Origin: Thermoanaerobaculum sp.
GTDB lineage: Bacteria > Acidobacteriota > Thermoanaerobaculia > Thermoanaerobaculales > Thermoanaerobaculaceae
DNA length: 33,863 nt
Assembly: GCA_025060245.1 (NCBI GenBank)
Contig: JANXCP010000015.1
Span: 1 to 33,863, forward strand
Direction of reading: 5' to 3'
Shown here: positions 24,697 to 33,451 of the stretch, in pieces
Numbering within the stretch: the stretch's first letter is position 1
Layout of the letters: each line of letters opens with the position of its first letter
Translations under genes and position numbers: made by a program
The notes under the pieces: generated by a model
What the model saw: the letters and a program-made list of their open reading frames with translations, nothing else
Told to the model about the DNA's origin: nothing
The model's database searches: none

Positions 24697-25608
24697 TCAC
24701 GCCCTCGGGTGCGCACGCTCGTACAACTGGCGGAGCCGCTCCCGCGTCACGTGGGTGTAGATTTCGGTGGTGGAAATGTGGGCGTGCCCAAGCATGACCT
24801 GTAGCGCCCGTAAGTCGGCACCGTTGCTGAGTAGGTGCGTGGCAAAGGAGTGGCGCAACACGTGGGGCGAAAGGGGAGAGGTAATCCCCACTTGTCGCCC
24901 GTACCCCTTGATGAGTTGCCAAAACCGCTGTCGGCTCATGGGCTCCCCCCGCACGGTGAGGAAAAGAGCCTGAGGAACCTTGCGCCCCATAAGCTTGGGG
25001 CGACCGTGTTCCAGGTAACGCCCCACCCAGTGGCGTGCCTCTCGCCCCATGGGAACCACCCGCTCCTTATTCCCCTTCCCCACCACCCGCACAAAACCAG
25101 GGTCTAAGCGCAGTTGGCCAACCGTCAAGCCCACCAGCTCGGACACCCGCAAACCGGTGGCGTAGAGCAGCTCCAGCATGGCCTTATCGCGCAATCCCTG
25201 GGGTGAGGCGGTATCCGGGGCGGCCAACAGGGCCTCCACTTCCTCGTTGCTGAGAAACCGCGGGAGGCTGCGCAAGAACCGGGGGTGTTCTAGTTCCAGG
25301 GTAGGGTCTTCGGTCAGCTTTTCCTGAGCTACCAGGTAGCGGAAAAAACCGCGCAAGCTGGAAAGCACCCGCGCCGAAGAACGGGCGGAAATCCCTTGGG
25401 CTCGCAAGTAGGAAAGGTACAGGCGGATATCCCCTCGCTGACATTGACAGGGGTCTAAGCCCTTCTGCTTGGCCCATTGAGCAAATCGCTGCAAATCAGC
25501 GCGGTATGCCTGCACCGTCAACGGCGACAGGCTCCGACCCACCGTAAGCTCGGCCAGGTACTCCGCAAGAAGCGGTGCAAACTCAGGGCTCTGAGGACGC
25601 TCGCCCAT
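24697..25608 (-). CDS. Tyrosine recombinase XerC/XerD
   Basis: The 303-residue protein has the full catalytic set: Arg154 in ATGLRVSEL, Lys178 in GKGNKERVVP, His249 and Arg252 in HVLRHSFATHLL, His275 in LGHAHISTTEIYTHV and nucleophile Tyr284. The N-terminal SAM-like core-binding domain (LSPLTVQAYRADLQRF) is present. XerC/D enzymes resolve chromosome dimers at dif; this one resembles XerD in length and motifs, but without its partner the paralogue cannot be fixed. It starts at ATG 25608, overlapping the upstream gene by 26 bp. No phage or integron genes and no att-like repeats flank it, so it is probably the housekeeping recombinase. Confidence 0.93.
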   Translation of the reverse strand: MGERPQSPEFAPLLAEYLAELTVGRSLSPLTVQAYRADLQRFAQWAKQKGLDPCQCQRGDIRLYLSYLRAQGISARSSARVLSSLRGFFRYLVAQEKLTEDPTLELEHPRFLRSLPRFLSNEEVEALLAAPDTASPQGLRDKAMLELLYATGLRVSELVGLTVGQLRLDPGFVRVVGKGNKERVVPMGREARHWVGRYLEHGRPKLMGRKVPQALFLTVRGEPMSRQRFWQLIKGYGRQVGITSPLSPHVLRHSFATHLLSNGADLRALQVMLGHAHISTTEIYTHVTRERLRQLYERAHPRA

Positions 25609-25939
25609 CGCTCACCCAAAGCACAGGTGCCCCATCCCAGCGGTACCGGTCCAGGTCCACTCGCCCCTGGCCGTCACACACCACCCCTTCTTCCGCTAAC
25701 AGCTGCCGCTGACGGTACGGGGGAAAATCGGGGAGTTTTTCCGTGGAAAGCCCTCCCTGGGCATTTACCACGCGGTGCCAAGGCACATCAGGCGGGCACA
25801 CGTGGAGCGCCCAGCCCACTGCCGCCGGTGAGAGTAGATAGCCGAGCCGTTCGGCAATTTGCCCGTAGGTCATAACACGTCCTGGTGGAATCTGTCGCAC
25901 CAGCCGATACACCAAGTCAAAAGCCTTAAGCTCAGCCAC
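25583..25939 (-). CDS. Alkyltransferase-like (ATL) protein, MGMT family
   Basis: The 118-residue protein matches the DNA-binding domain of O6-alkylguanine-DNA alkyltransferase (FDLVYRLVRQIPPGRVMTYG, QIAERLG, AAVGWALHVCPPDVPWHRVV) but has PWHR where the methyltransferase has the reactive PCHR. That Cys-to-Trp change defines alkyltransferase-like proteins, which bind alkylated guanine and flag it for nucleotide excision repair instead of removing the alkyl group. The length is typical of ATLs. The frame is open to 26107, but that region crosses the malic enzyme promoter and start; GTG 25939 gives the normal N-terminus. It overlaps the recombinase gene by 26 bp. Confidence 0.9.
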   Translation of the reverse strand: MAELKAFDLVYRLVRQIPPGRVMTYGQIAERLGYLLSPAAVGWALHVCPPDVPWHRVVNAQGGLSTEKLPDFPPYRQRQLLAEEGVVCDGQGRVDLDRYRWDGAPVLWVSDGRASSEP

Positions 25940-26032
25940 ATGGCCGAAAACCCTCTTCCCCCGGGCCCTCACCGGCGCAAGTGTAACCTGATTAAGACGC
26001 CCTCTCCTGCATAATGGGCAGGGAGGTGGCGC
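25940..26032 (+). promoter_or_regulatory. Divergent intergenic region with malic enzyme promoter
   Basis: CATAAT at 26010-26015 is a plausible -10 box for the malic enzyme gene; the -35 region around 25987-25993 (CCTGATT) is weak. The ribosome site GGGAGGT (26021-26027) precedes ATG 26033. In the other direction a TACACT-like box near 25980 could serve the ATL gene. Confidence 0.45.
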
Positions 26033-27751
26033 ATGAAAACCTTTGCCTTCAAAGTGGACCCCCTCACCGGCGAACAGTACTACGAGGTTTACCTGCGGGG
26101 CCAGCAACTGCTCACCGATCCCCTGCTCAACAAAGGCTCACACTTTTCCATTGAGGAGCGGGCATCCTTGGGCCTGACGGGACTCCTGCCCCACGGGGTC
26201 TCCTCTTTGGAGGAGGAGGTGGCCCGCTCATTGGAAAGCTACCGCCGCAAGCCCGATGACCTAGAACGGTACATCTTTCTCTTGGGCCTCCTCAACCGCA
26301 ATGAAACGCTGTATTACAAGCTTCTCACGGAGAACCTCATTGAGATGCTGCCCATCGTCTACACCCCCACCGTGGGCCAAGCCTGCCTCCTCTTGTCCCG
26401 CATCATGCGCCGGGCCCGAGGGGTTTACGTCCACCCGGACAACATTGCCGCCATTGACGCCATCTTCGCCAACGTACCGTTACCCGAGGTGCAGCTCATC
26501 GTGGTCACCGACGGCGAGCGGATTTTAGGCCTTGGGGATTTGGGCGCCGACGGTATGGGCATTCCCGTGGGCAAAGTGAGCCTGTACGTGGCCGCCGGTG
26601 GACTGCACCCGGCCTGCTGTCTGCCCGTGTGCTTAGACGTGGGGACAAACAATGAGCGCCTCCTAGCCGATCCCCTTTACTTGGGATTCCGCCGCCGGCG
26701 GTTGGAAGGAGAAGACTACGACCGCTTCGTGGAACGGTTTGTCCTCGGCGTCAAGCGAAACTTTCCTAACGCCCTCATTCAGTGGGAGGATTTTGCCAAG
26801 CACACCGCTTTCCGCCTGCTGGAGCGCTACCGCGAACGCGTTCCCTCCTTCAACGACGATATCCAGGGAACGGGTGCCACTGCCTTGGCAGCCTTGCTCA
26901 CCGCCAGCCGGATTAAGAAGCAACCCCTCCGGCGCGAACGGGTGCTCATCGTTGGCTTTGGTCAGGCGGGGGTGGGTACGGCGCAAGCCATTTTCGCCTA
27001 CCTACGCCGGCAAGGACTGACGGCCGAGGAGGCTCGTTCGGTGATCTGGGCGGTGGACGTGCAAGGTTTGCTGCTGGAAGACGATCCCTCCCTGGAACCT
27101 TGGCAGCAACCCTTTGCCCGCCGAAGGGAGGAGGTGGCGGGCTGGCGACTGCGGGATGCGAACCGCATTGGACTGGAGGACGTGGTGGCCAACGTAAAGC
27201 CCACGGTGCTTGTGGGCGTGACCGCCCAATCGGGGCTGTTTTCGCAGAAGCTGCTGCAGCAAGTGGCCAAAGAGGAACCCCGACCGGTCATCCTCGCCCT
27301 TTCCAACCCCACCAGCAAGTCGGAGTGCACACCGGAAGAGGCCCTCCAAGCCACCCAGGGACGGGCGTTGGTGGCCACCGGCAGTCCTTTCCCCCCCGTG
27401 CCATGGGAAGGGCAAATCTTTGAGACGTCCCAATGTAACAACCTGTACATGTTCCCCGGTGTGGGCCTGGGTACCCTCGTGGCAAGGGCGCCTAAGGTCA
27501 CCGACGAAATGTTCTTAGCCGCCAGTCAAGCCCTTTCCAACCTGGTGACAGCCGATGAAATGGCCCGGGGGATGCTCTTGCCGCCCTTGAGCGCGGTGCG
27601 CAAGGTGGCCTGGCATGTGGCCCTAGCGGTAGCCCGACAGGCGCGGGATCAGGGTTTAGGCCGTCTCCTGGAAGACAGCGAGCTGGAACAGCTCGTCACT
27701 CGCGCGCAATGGGAACCCAAGTTCGTCCCCTACCGCCCCGGAAGGCTGTGA
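26033..27751 (+). CDS. NAD(P)-dependent malic enzyme, large type
   Basis: Malic enzyme oxidatively decarboxylates malate to pyruvate and CO2. The 572-residue length and sequence are those of the large (MaeA/eukaryotic-like) class and not the small MaeB class. Visible family motifs are LLNKGSHFSIEERASLGL, the LPIVYTPTVGQACL signature, ILGLGDLGADGMGIPVGK, the metal-site motif PSFNDDIQGTGATALA, the nucleotide fold VLIVGFGQAGVGTAQA, and ALSNPTSKSECTPEEA. NAD versus NADP preference cannot be read with certainty. It is monocistronic, bounded by its own promoter region and by a convergent PTS-type gene. Confidence 0.96.
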   Translation: MKTFAFKVDPLTGEQYYEVYLRGQQLLTDPLLNKGSHFSIEERASLGLTGLLPHGVSSLEEEVARSLESYRRKPDDLERYIFLLGLLNRNETLYYKLLTENLIEMLPIVYTPTVGQACLLLSRIMRRARGVYVHPDNIAAIDAIFANVPLPEVQLIVVTDGERILGLGDLGADGMGIPVGKVSLYVAAGGLHPACCLPVCLDVGTNNERLLADPLYLGFRRRRLEGEDYDRFVERFVLGVKRNFPNALIQWEDFAKHTAFRLLERYRERVPSFNDDIQGTGATALAALLTASRIKKQPLRRERVLIVGFGQAGVGTAQAIFAYLRRQGLTAEEARSVIWAVDVQGLLLEDDPSLEPWQQPFARRREEVAGWRLRDANRIGLEDVVANVKPTVLVGVTAQSGLFSQKLLQQVAKEEPRPVILALSNPTSKSECTPEEALQATQGRALVATGSPFPPVPWEGQIFETSQCNNLYMFPGVGLGTLVARAPKVTDEMFLAASQALSNLVTADEMARGMLLPPLSAVRKVAWHVALAVARQARDQGLGRLLEDSELEQLVTRAQWEPKFVPYRPGRL

Positions 27752-27772
27752 CCGCTTGCAAAAGATAAGGCG

Positions 27773-27804
27773 CACCGGCAAAGCACGAAGCTTGCCACCC
27801 GGTG
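27773..27804. terminator. Hairpin between convergent malic enzyme and EIIA genes
   Basis: CACCGG (27773-27778) pairs with CCGGTG (27799-27804), and an inner stem CAA-GC/GC-TTG fits with one bulged A. It lies in the 89-bp gap between two convergent genes and could serve both, but no T tract follows on either strand. Confidence 0.35.
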
Positions 27805-27840
27805 CCCAGGGTCCCGCCCGCAGACGGGGACGCGCCCTCG

Positions 27841-28359
27841 CTAGGAACGAATCCGGAGGTTTCCTGGCAGCTCCTCCACCACCAGTTCCAGCTGCCGGCT
27901 CATCTCCTCCGCATTGTTGGCCCGCAAGAGACTGGAAACAAAGCTGCGGCGGCGGCACATCCAAGAAAGGCGGGCCAACCACCGCAGGTGGGCCTGATCC
28001 CGGCGAAAGGCCAAAAGGAAGAAGATGTGGGTGGGCTTGTCATCGGGCGAGCCAAAGGCGACTCCCTTGGCAGATCGGGCCAGGAGGAGGAATTGGCGGG
28101 GGAACTTATCCACCGCTCGGTGGCGGGCATGGAGGAAGGCAACGCCGTTGGGCATGGCTGTGGGCACCATCCGTTCGCGCTCGGTCAGCGCCGTCTCCAG
28201 CCACCGTGGGTCCGTCACCATTCCCTTGTTGGCCACGAAGCTGACAATTTCCTTGATCACCTCATCGCGCGTTGCCGCGGTGAGGTTTTCCACCACATGA
28301 CCGGGGTTGAAGATTTCGGAAAGTTTTGGGTCCTCCGGTTCGGGCACGAAGGATGCCAC
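27841..28359 (-). CDS. PTS EIIA type-2 (PtsN-like) regulatory protein
   Basis: The 172-residue protein matches the EIIA fructose/nitrogen domain that accepts phosphate on His from HPr or NPr. The motif MPNGVAFLHARHRAVDKFPR corresponds to the GIAIPHGR region, placing the phospho-His at His77 (with Leu where Pro is usual); GVAFGSPDDKPTHIFFLLA is the second conserved segment. No EIIB or EIIC is present, so a regulatory role as with PtsN is more likely than sugar transport. The start GTG 28359 has GGAGGA 5 bp upstream. It is the last gene of the operon that starts at 33071, 39 bp after the decarboxylase gene. Confidence 0.88.
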   Translation of the reverse strand: MASFVPEPEDPKLSEIFNPGHVVENLTAATRDEVIKEIVSFVANKGMVTDPRWLETALTERERMVPTAMPNGVAFLHARHRAVDKFPRQFLLLARSAKGVAFGSPDDKPTHIFFLLAFRRDQAHLRWLARLSWMCRRRSFVSSLLRANNAEEMSRQLELVVEELPGNLRIRS

Positions 28360-28398
28360 CTATTCCTCCCCGCCCCTCAAGGGCGTTCCCATTCTAAC

Positions 28399-29823
28399 TC
28401 AGGACACGGCCAAAGCCTGTGCTGCAGCTCGCACCTCCTCCCAAGCCAGCCGAACATGAGTACCCTGAGTTTCCGAGTTGCCCACTGCCAGATGGAGGGC
28501 GAAGCGCCCCGCCAGGGTGGTGTGGGAGAGGAAAACCCGGCCCCCGGCGTTAACCCGCTGCAGCAGTTGCCGGTTGGCCTCGGCCCTTGCGGCCTCATCT
28601 CCGCCCCGGGGATGACGCCAGCGAAAGTTCACCACCGAAAAGGGCACCGGTGCCAACAGCTCAAAATCTTCACTTTCCTCCACCCACCGAGCAAATTGCC
28701 GCGCCAGCTCCACATGCCGGCGGATCACCTGGGCCAAGCCCGAGGTGCCAAAGGCGCGGAAAACAAACCACAGCTTTAAGGCTCGGAAACGCCGGCCCAG
28801 TTGGAAGGTATAGTCCATGAGGTCCACCGCTGCTCCGCCATCGGTGGTGAGGTAGGAGGGTACCAGGGAGTAGGCCGCGCGAAACGCTTCGGGGTGGGCG
28901 GTAAAGAGGCAGGAGCAGTCCACCGGGGTCAAGAGCCACTTGTGCGGGTTGCTAACCAGGGAATCAGCACGCTCGCAACCGGCGAGGGCCCAGCGAAACT
29001 CGGGTGCCACAGCGGCGCTTCCGGCATAGGCGGCGTCTACGTGCAGCCATAGCCCCTGGGCCTGACAGAGGTCGGCCAGCTCCGGCACCGGATCCACCGA
29101 GGTGGAGGAGGTGGTGCCCACGGTGGCCACCACTGCCAAGGGCAGGAAGCCCCGCCGGCGATCCTCCACAATGGCCTCTTCTAGGGCATCCACGCGCAGG
29201 CGAAAGGAGGCGTCGGTGGCCAACCTGACCACGTTGTCCCGTCCTATCCCCAGCACCATGGCCGCCTTGTCCACAGAGGAATGGGCTTCCTGGGAACAGT
29301 ACACGCGCAGCCTGGGTCCCCCTTGCAGGCCCCGCTCCCGGCATCCAGGAAGAGTCCGCTCCCGAGCGGCTCCCAAAGCCAACAAGGTGGAGGTGGAGGC
29401 GGTATCGGTGATCATGCCAAACCAGGAAGTGGGCAGCCCCAGGGCCTGGGCATACCAGGAAACCACCACCTGCTCCAGTTCGGTGAGGGCAGGGCAGGTC
29501 TTCCACAGCATGCCGTTGACGTTCAACGCCGCCGACACCAGCTCCGCCGCTGCCCCAGGGGCCGAACCGGTAATGCCGAAATAGCCCAGGAAGCCGGGGT
29601 GATTCCAATGGGTCACCGCTGGGAGAATGAGTTGTTCCAGGTCAGCAAACCAAGCTTCCGGCGGTTCCCCGTGCTGTGGGGGTGCCGCGGGAAGCTGTGA
29701 TTGCAGCCACCCTGGCGCCACCCTCGCCAGCACGGGGAACGACTCCACCCGGTAGCGATACCGCTCCACCCACTGGCTGGCCAATGCCAGCAGATGGCTC
29801 CAGCTGATCGGCTCTTGGCTCAC
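28399..29823 (-). CDS. PLP-dependent group II (aromatic) amino acid decarboxylase
   Basis: The 474-residue enzyme belongs to the aromatic-L-amino-acid decarboxylase family. Key residues are visible: His181 in EAHSSVDKAA (stacks on the cofactor ring), Asp263 in HVDAAYAGSA (binds the pyridine N) and the Schiff-base Lys295 in SNPHKWLLTPVD. The N-terminal WNHPGFLGYFGITGS matches the substrate-side HPRFFAYF-type segment. Likely substrates are Trp, Tyr or Phe giving the aryl amine; aldehyde-forming relatives exist, so the product is not certain. ATG 29823 overlaps the stop of the thioredoxin-fold gene by 4 bp. Confidence 0.93.
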   Translation of the reverse strand: MSQEPISWSHLLALASQWVERYRYRVESFPVLARVAPGWLQSQLPAAPPQHGEPPEAWFADLEQLILPAVTHWNHPGFLGYFGITGSAPGAAAELVSAALNVNGMLWKTCPALTELEQVVVSWYAQALGLPTSWFGMITDTASTSTLLALGAARERTLPGCRERGLQGGPRLRVYCSQEAHSSVDKAAMVLGIGRDNVVRLATDASFRLRVDALEEAIVEDRRRGFLPLAVVATVGTTSSTSVDPVPELADLCQAQGLWLHVDAAYAGSAAVAPEFRWALAGCERADSLVSNPHKWLLTPVDCSCLFTAHPEAFRAAYSLVPSYLTTDGGAAVDLMDYTFQLGRRFRALKLWFVFRAFGTSGLAQVIRRHVELARQFARWVEESEDFELLAPVPFSVVNFRWRHPRGGDEAARAEANRQLLQRVNAGGRVFLSHTTLAGRFALHLAVGNSETQGTHVRLAWEEVRAAAQALAVS

Positions 29824-30425
29824 TGGGTCTTGCGGAACTTAATAGAGCATCCCAAAGCCTTGGTTTCCGCCACCGGCACCGGCTTACCCTCCACCAAGGC
29901 CTGAAGGGCATCGGCCAAGTAGGTTTTCTTCACCTCCTGCGGCTTCTCGGCGTTGTCATCAATGGCCCCGTGGTATACCAGCTTCCCCTGGGCGTCGAAG
30001 AGGAACACCTCTGGTGTGCGGGTTGCCCCAAAAGCCCTGGCCACATTCGAGGTGGCGTCCACCACGTACGCAAACTGGTACCCGTGCTCCTTGGCCTGAG
30101 CCACCATGTGATCGAAGTCGTCGTCAGGGTACGCCACCGGGTCGTTGGAGTTGATGGCTACCACCCCTACCCCTTTCTTGCTGTACTCGTTGCCCAGGGC
30201 CACCATCCGCCCTTGCCACGCCTTCACCCAGGGGCAGTGGTTACAGGAGAAGATCACCAGCAAGCCCTTGGGGCCAACCAGCTCCTTGAGGGTGATCTCT
30301 TTGCCATCTACCCCTTTCATCTTCACGTTGGCCACTGAAGCCGGTAAGGCCTCACCCGGTTTCAGAGCCCACAGGGACGAGCTAACGAGTAAACCGATCA
30401 ACCAAAAATAAACGAGCTTTTTCAT
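29820..30425 (-). CDS. Exported thioredoxin-fold (redoxin) protein with CNHC motif
   Basis: The 201-residue product begins with a signal peptide (KKLVYFWLIGLLVSSSLWA) and carries an AhpC/TSA-redoxin fold with Cys61 and Cys64 in IFSCNHCPWVKAW, followed by VVAINSNDPVAYPDDDFD and the cis-Pro region GATRTPEVFLFDAQGKLVYH. This is the pattern of the thioredoxin family proteins with CXXCPW motifs. A further Cys lies near the C-terminus (ALGCSIKF). It is expected to act as a periplasmic thiol oxidoreductase of unknown client. ATG 30425 overlaps the TlpA-like gene's stop by 4 bp. Confidence 0.92.
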   Translation of the reverse strand: MKKLVYFWLIGLLVSSSLWALKPGEALPASVANVKMKGVDGKEITLKELVGPKGLLVIFSCNHCPWVKAWQGRMVALGNEYSKKGVGVVAINSNDPVAYPDDDFDHMVAQAKEHGYQFAYVVDATSNVARAFGATRTPEVFLFDAQGKLVYHGAIDDNAEKPQEVKKTYLADALQALVEGKPVPVAETKALGCSIKFRKTQ

Positions 30426-30898
30426 CGTTTCCCCCCTTTCTTGCTTTGTTTTTTTCTGGCCTGCATCAGGGCCTCCTCCAGGTCTTTCTTGCTGACTTTT
30501 CGGTCAAAGAACACTACCAACTCTCCTCCCGGCGCAAAGACAAAGGTCGCCGGTAAAACCCCGCTCCAAAGGGGTGAGAGTACGGCAATAAACTCTTCAT
30601 CGCTCCCGTCCTTGAGGTAAGTGAGAAAGTCCACCCCGCGCTGACGTAAAAACTGTTCCACCAACTCCCTTCTGTTAGAAAAATCCGCGGATACGAGGAC
30701 CACCGATACCTGGTCTTGGTGGGAACGGGCAAAAGCAATGAGTTCAGGAAACTCCTCCACACAGGGCCGACACCAAGTGGCCCAGACGTTGACAACCACG
30801 GGTTTTGGCGAGGAGCGGATGAGTTGGCGAAGCTCCACCGGGGTCAAGGGCTGCAATGCGACGACTGGCAAAGCGAAAAGCAACGCTGGTAGGACCAT
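30422..30898 (-). CDS. TlpA-like thioredoxin family protein
   Basis: The 158-residue protein has a signal peptide (VLPALLFALPVVALQ) and a thioredoxin fold with WCRPC (Cys43, Cys46) in VVNVWATWCRPCVEEFPELI, then VVLVSADFSNRRELVEQFL and the cis-Pro segment GVLPATFVFAPGG. TlpA/ResA proteins reduce disulfides in the periplasm, for example in cytochrome maturation. The C-terminus is very basic (KKQSKKGGKR). ATG 30898 is chosen because it leads directly into the signal peptide; the frame is open to 31003 but those codons overlap the upstream gene. No ribosome site is seen; a TAGAAT box sits 8 bp upstream. Confidence 0.9.
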   Translation of the reverse strand: MVLPALLFALPVVALQPLTPVELRQLIRSSPKPVVVNVWATWCRPCVEEFPELIAFARSHQDQVSVVLVSADFSNRRELVEQFLRQRGVDFLTYLKDGSDEEFIAVLSPLWSGVLPATFVFAPGGELVVFFDRKVSKKDLEEALMQARKKQSKKGGKR

Positions 30899-30906
30899 CA
30901 GAGCGC

Positions 30907-30912
30907 ATTCTA
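30907..30912 (-). promoter_or_regulatory. TAGAAT box before the TlpA-like gene
   Basis: TAGAAT on the minus strand lies 8 bp before ATG 30898, in the 37-bp gap after the glycosyltransferase-TPR gene. It could give a leaderless internal transcript. TTGAAA occurs 21 bp further upstream, too far for a standard -35. Confidence 0.3.
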
Positions 30913-30935
30913 CGCGCAGGCCAGCCACAGGTTTT

Positions 30936-33071
30936 TCAAGGCTTGGTCTTTGCCTCAGGGCTCGGGGGCAATAACCCCCTTTCGCGGGGCACCCCCGCGG
31001 CATCCTTTTGCCAACGCTCCTTGAAACGCAAAGCCTCTGGGTGCTGCGACTCGCGCTCCAGGGCGGTGGAAAGGCAACGCCAGGCTTCTTCCCTGCGGCC
31101 CAAAGACATGTACAGCTTGGCCAAGTTTACCCACGGTTGGGCATAGGAAGGATCCCGTTGTGCAGCCTGCTGAAACCAGCGCTCCGCCTCCTGCTGCCGT
31201 CCCAGGCGGGCGTAGGCAGCCCCCAGGTTGTTGGCGATCACCGCATCATCAGCCTTGCGCTCAAGGGCAGCGTGGTAGGCGGCCACAGCCTCCACCACTC
31301 GCCCGAGACGGAAAAGGGCGTCCGCGTAGAGCCGCAGCCCCTCTCCATCCTCAGGGGCGAGCTCAGTGGTTCGCTGCAACACCGCCAGCGCGGCACTGGC
31401 TTGCCCTTGCTCCAAGCGCATGCGTCCCCATTCCCGAAAAAGCTCGGCCCACAGGGGAGCCTGTTGAGCCGCCACGGCGAACGCCTGTTCCGATTCCTCC
31501 CACCGTTGAAGGCGGGCAAGGGCGGCCGCGCGCCGGAAATGGGCCTCAGCGCTGGAAGGAGCTAGTTCGCAGGCTCTTTGATAGTGCCGCAACGCGCCCG
31601 CTAGATCCCCTTTCAGGTTGAAGACGGCGTCACCAAGGGCAATCTCACCACTGGCCCGCTGATCGCCCACCCGCACGAGGGGAATCAATGAAACTGCCAG
31701 CGCCGTGAACATCGCGAGAAAGGCCCGGGATGGGAGCCGCCAACCCCTTTTTCGCCAATAACTTAAGGTCAGGCCAGCAAAAGGAACCAAGAGCAGCACC
31801 AACGGAAAACGATAGCGGGCAAGGACAAAAAACAACGCGACGCTGCCTAGGTAGAGAGCTCCTCCGAAATAACCTAGCAGCAATCGCTGGCGTTGATGCC
31901 ATCCCAGGACCATCCCACCAGCCGCCAACGGGAACAGGATCCACCAACGGATTGCAGCGACCTTCAGCGACCAAAATGAGCCGGCACGACTATAAAAATC
32001 ATCGGTATCTGCCACCTCCACCGCGTTGACCGCAAGTAAGAGTTTCTTGCCCAGCAGGGCTAACCAATGGGCAGGCTGCTGGAGGGCAAACCTGAACGAT
32101 TCTTTCGCCCAAAATCGCGAGACTTCCCCGTCGGAAAGGGTGCGGCCGGTCGCCAGCTCTGCCAGAAGGCGCGCATCCGCCCGCTCAAAAACCGCGTTAC
32201 CCCGGCCCGCTGCCAACGGCTGGTAGAAACCCGTGGCCTGTGGGTTGTTCCCAATATAAAAGTTTGGACCAAATTGGGCCGTCGTGAGGTGCAGCTCCCC
32301 TCCCACCCACCAATTCCGCCACGCCACCGGTCCCAGAACCCCTATCAGGCCGAGGGCCAACAACGCGAAGCAGGCCACACGCCGTGCCGGAGAAATCCCA
32401 CGACGCCATGCCGGAAGCGCCACAACCGGGATGAGCAGCAAGGCGTTTTCCCGGTTGACGGTGAGCAGCGCGCCCGCCGCACCCGCCAGGAGCCAAGTGC
32501 TGAGGCCACCGGCCCCCAACACCAGGCGGGACCAAAGCCACCAAAGCCAAGCCAACAGCACCGTGTCCAGCGCAGTTTTCTGCAAAACTCCCTCAAAGAA
32601 CACCGCTGGTCCGTAAAAAGCCAAGAGCAAGCCGGCCATCGTTCCAGCGGTGACGTTCACCAGCGTGCGGGTGGCACGGGCCACCAAAAGGCAAGCCAGG
32701 ACGCCAAGGATCGCCTGCACCGCGAACACTGCTAGGGGTTGCGTTCCCAGAACGGCGTAGACAGCGGCGACGAAGTAGGGATACTAGGGCGATTGGTAAA
32801 AGACCCCTTGATGGAGGGACGCGAGATCCCCTTCCACAATGCGTTGGGCCCAACGGCTATACACCCACCCATCCCCGGCCAACCAGCGGGCCAAAGGCGA
32901 CATGGCCAATTCGGCCACATGCCAAAGGCGTACCAGGGCACAAGCGCCCAGGACCCACCAGTCACTCCAATGAGCCCCCCACCCCCACCAGCCAGTCGGC
33001 CGCTCGCTTTCGTTCTTTTGGAACAAAAGTGGCCTGGCAGCCTGACGTCTCCTGGGATCAGTTCCCGGCAT
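30936..33071 (-). pseudogene. GT39-like membrane protein with TPR repeats, one premature TAG
   Basis: Read through its stop, this is a protein of about 711 residues: many membrane helices (about residues 40-460) followed by a TPR domain (about 480-690; repeats such as AEAHFRRAAALARLQRWEES and NNLGAAYARLGRQQEAERWF). The N-terminal part (LAGDGWVYSRWAQRIVEGDL, FYQSP-YPYFVAAVYAVLG) resembles ArnT/PMT-type lipid-linked sugar transferases. An in-frame TAG at 32784-32786 stands where FYQSPLYPYF would have Leu (TTG to TAG is one change). The frame is otherwise open on both sides. Start ATG 33071 has GGAGG 8 bp upstream. If translation restarts, a 597-residue product from 32729 would lack the first catalytic loop. 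The downstream genes 30898 to 27841 follow closely and may suffer polar effects. Confidence 0.82.
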
Positions 33072-33141
33072 AAGGAGCCCTCCACCAGAGCAACGAGTAC
33101 CAACCCCCACGGGGGCAACGGGATTCTGCCACGCACCGTGA

Positions 33142-33159
33142 TCCCTGCTCTAGCAGGGA
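33142..33159. repeat. Perfect small inverted repeat
   Basis: TCCCTGC and GCAGGGA flank the loop TCTA, in the 162 bp between the 5S terminator and the GT39-like gene. There is no T tract. It may be a backup terminator or an operator; no promoter could be placed in this interval. Confidence 0.35.
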
Positions 33160-33233
33160 GAAAGCCTGCGCAAAAAGGCAGAACTGCCAAGCCCGAGCGT
33201 TCCCAGACAAGCCGAGTTAGAGGGGGAAAGAGG

Positions 33234-33270
33234 AAAAAGCGAAAGGCCCGCGATGGAACGCGGGCCTTTC
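33234..33270 (-). terminator. Rho-independent terminator of the rRNA operon
   Basis: On the minus strand a perfect 12-bp stem GAAAGGCCCGCG/CGCGGGCCTTTC with loop TTCCAT follows the 5S gene by a few bases and is followed by GCTTTTT. It ends the rRNA operon. Confidence 0.93.
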
Positions 33271-33275
33271 ATAAT

Positions 33276-33393
<118 letters not shown>

Positions 33394-33451
33394 AAACTTG
33401 CAACTTGGACAACTCAACTGGGTCGGCACACCAAGCGTTTGGAAATACTAT

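Noticed and set aside
24697-25608. Xer-type recombinase as part of an integrated element
   Set aside because: No attachment-site repeats, phage, plasmid or cassette genes flank it, and its neighbours are housekeeping genes in overlapping order.
2464-32786. TAG recoded as an amino acid
   Set aside because: Two broken genes contain in-frame TAG, but several intact genes end normally in TAG and other lesions are TAA or frameshifts.
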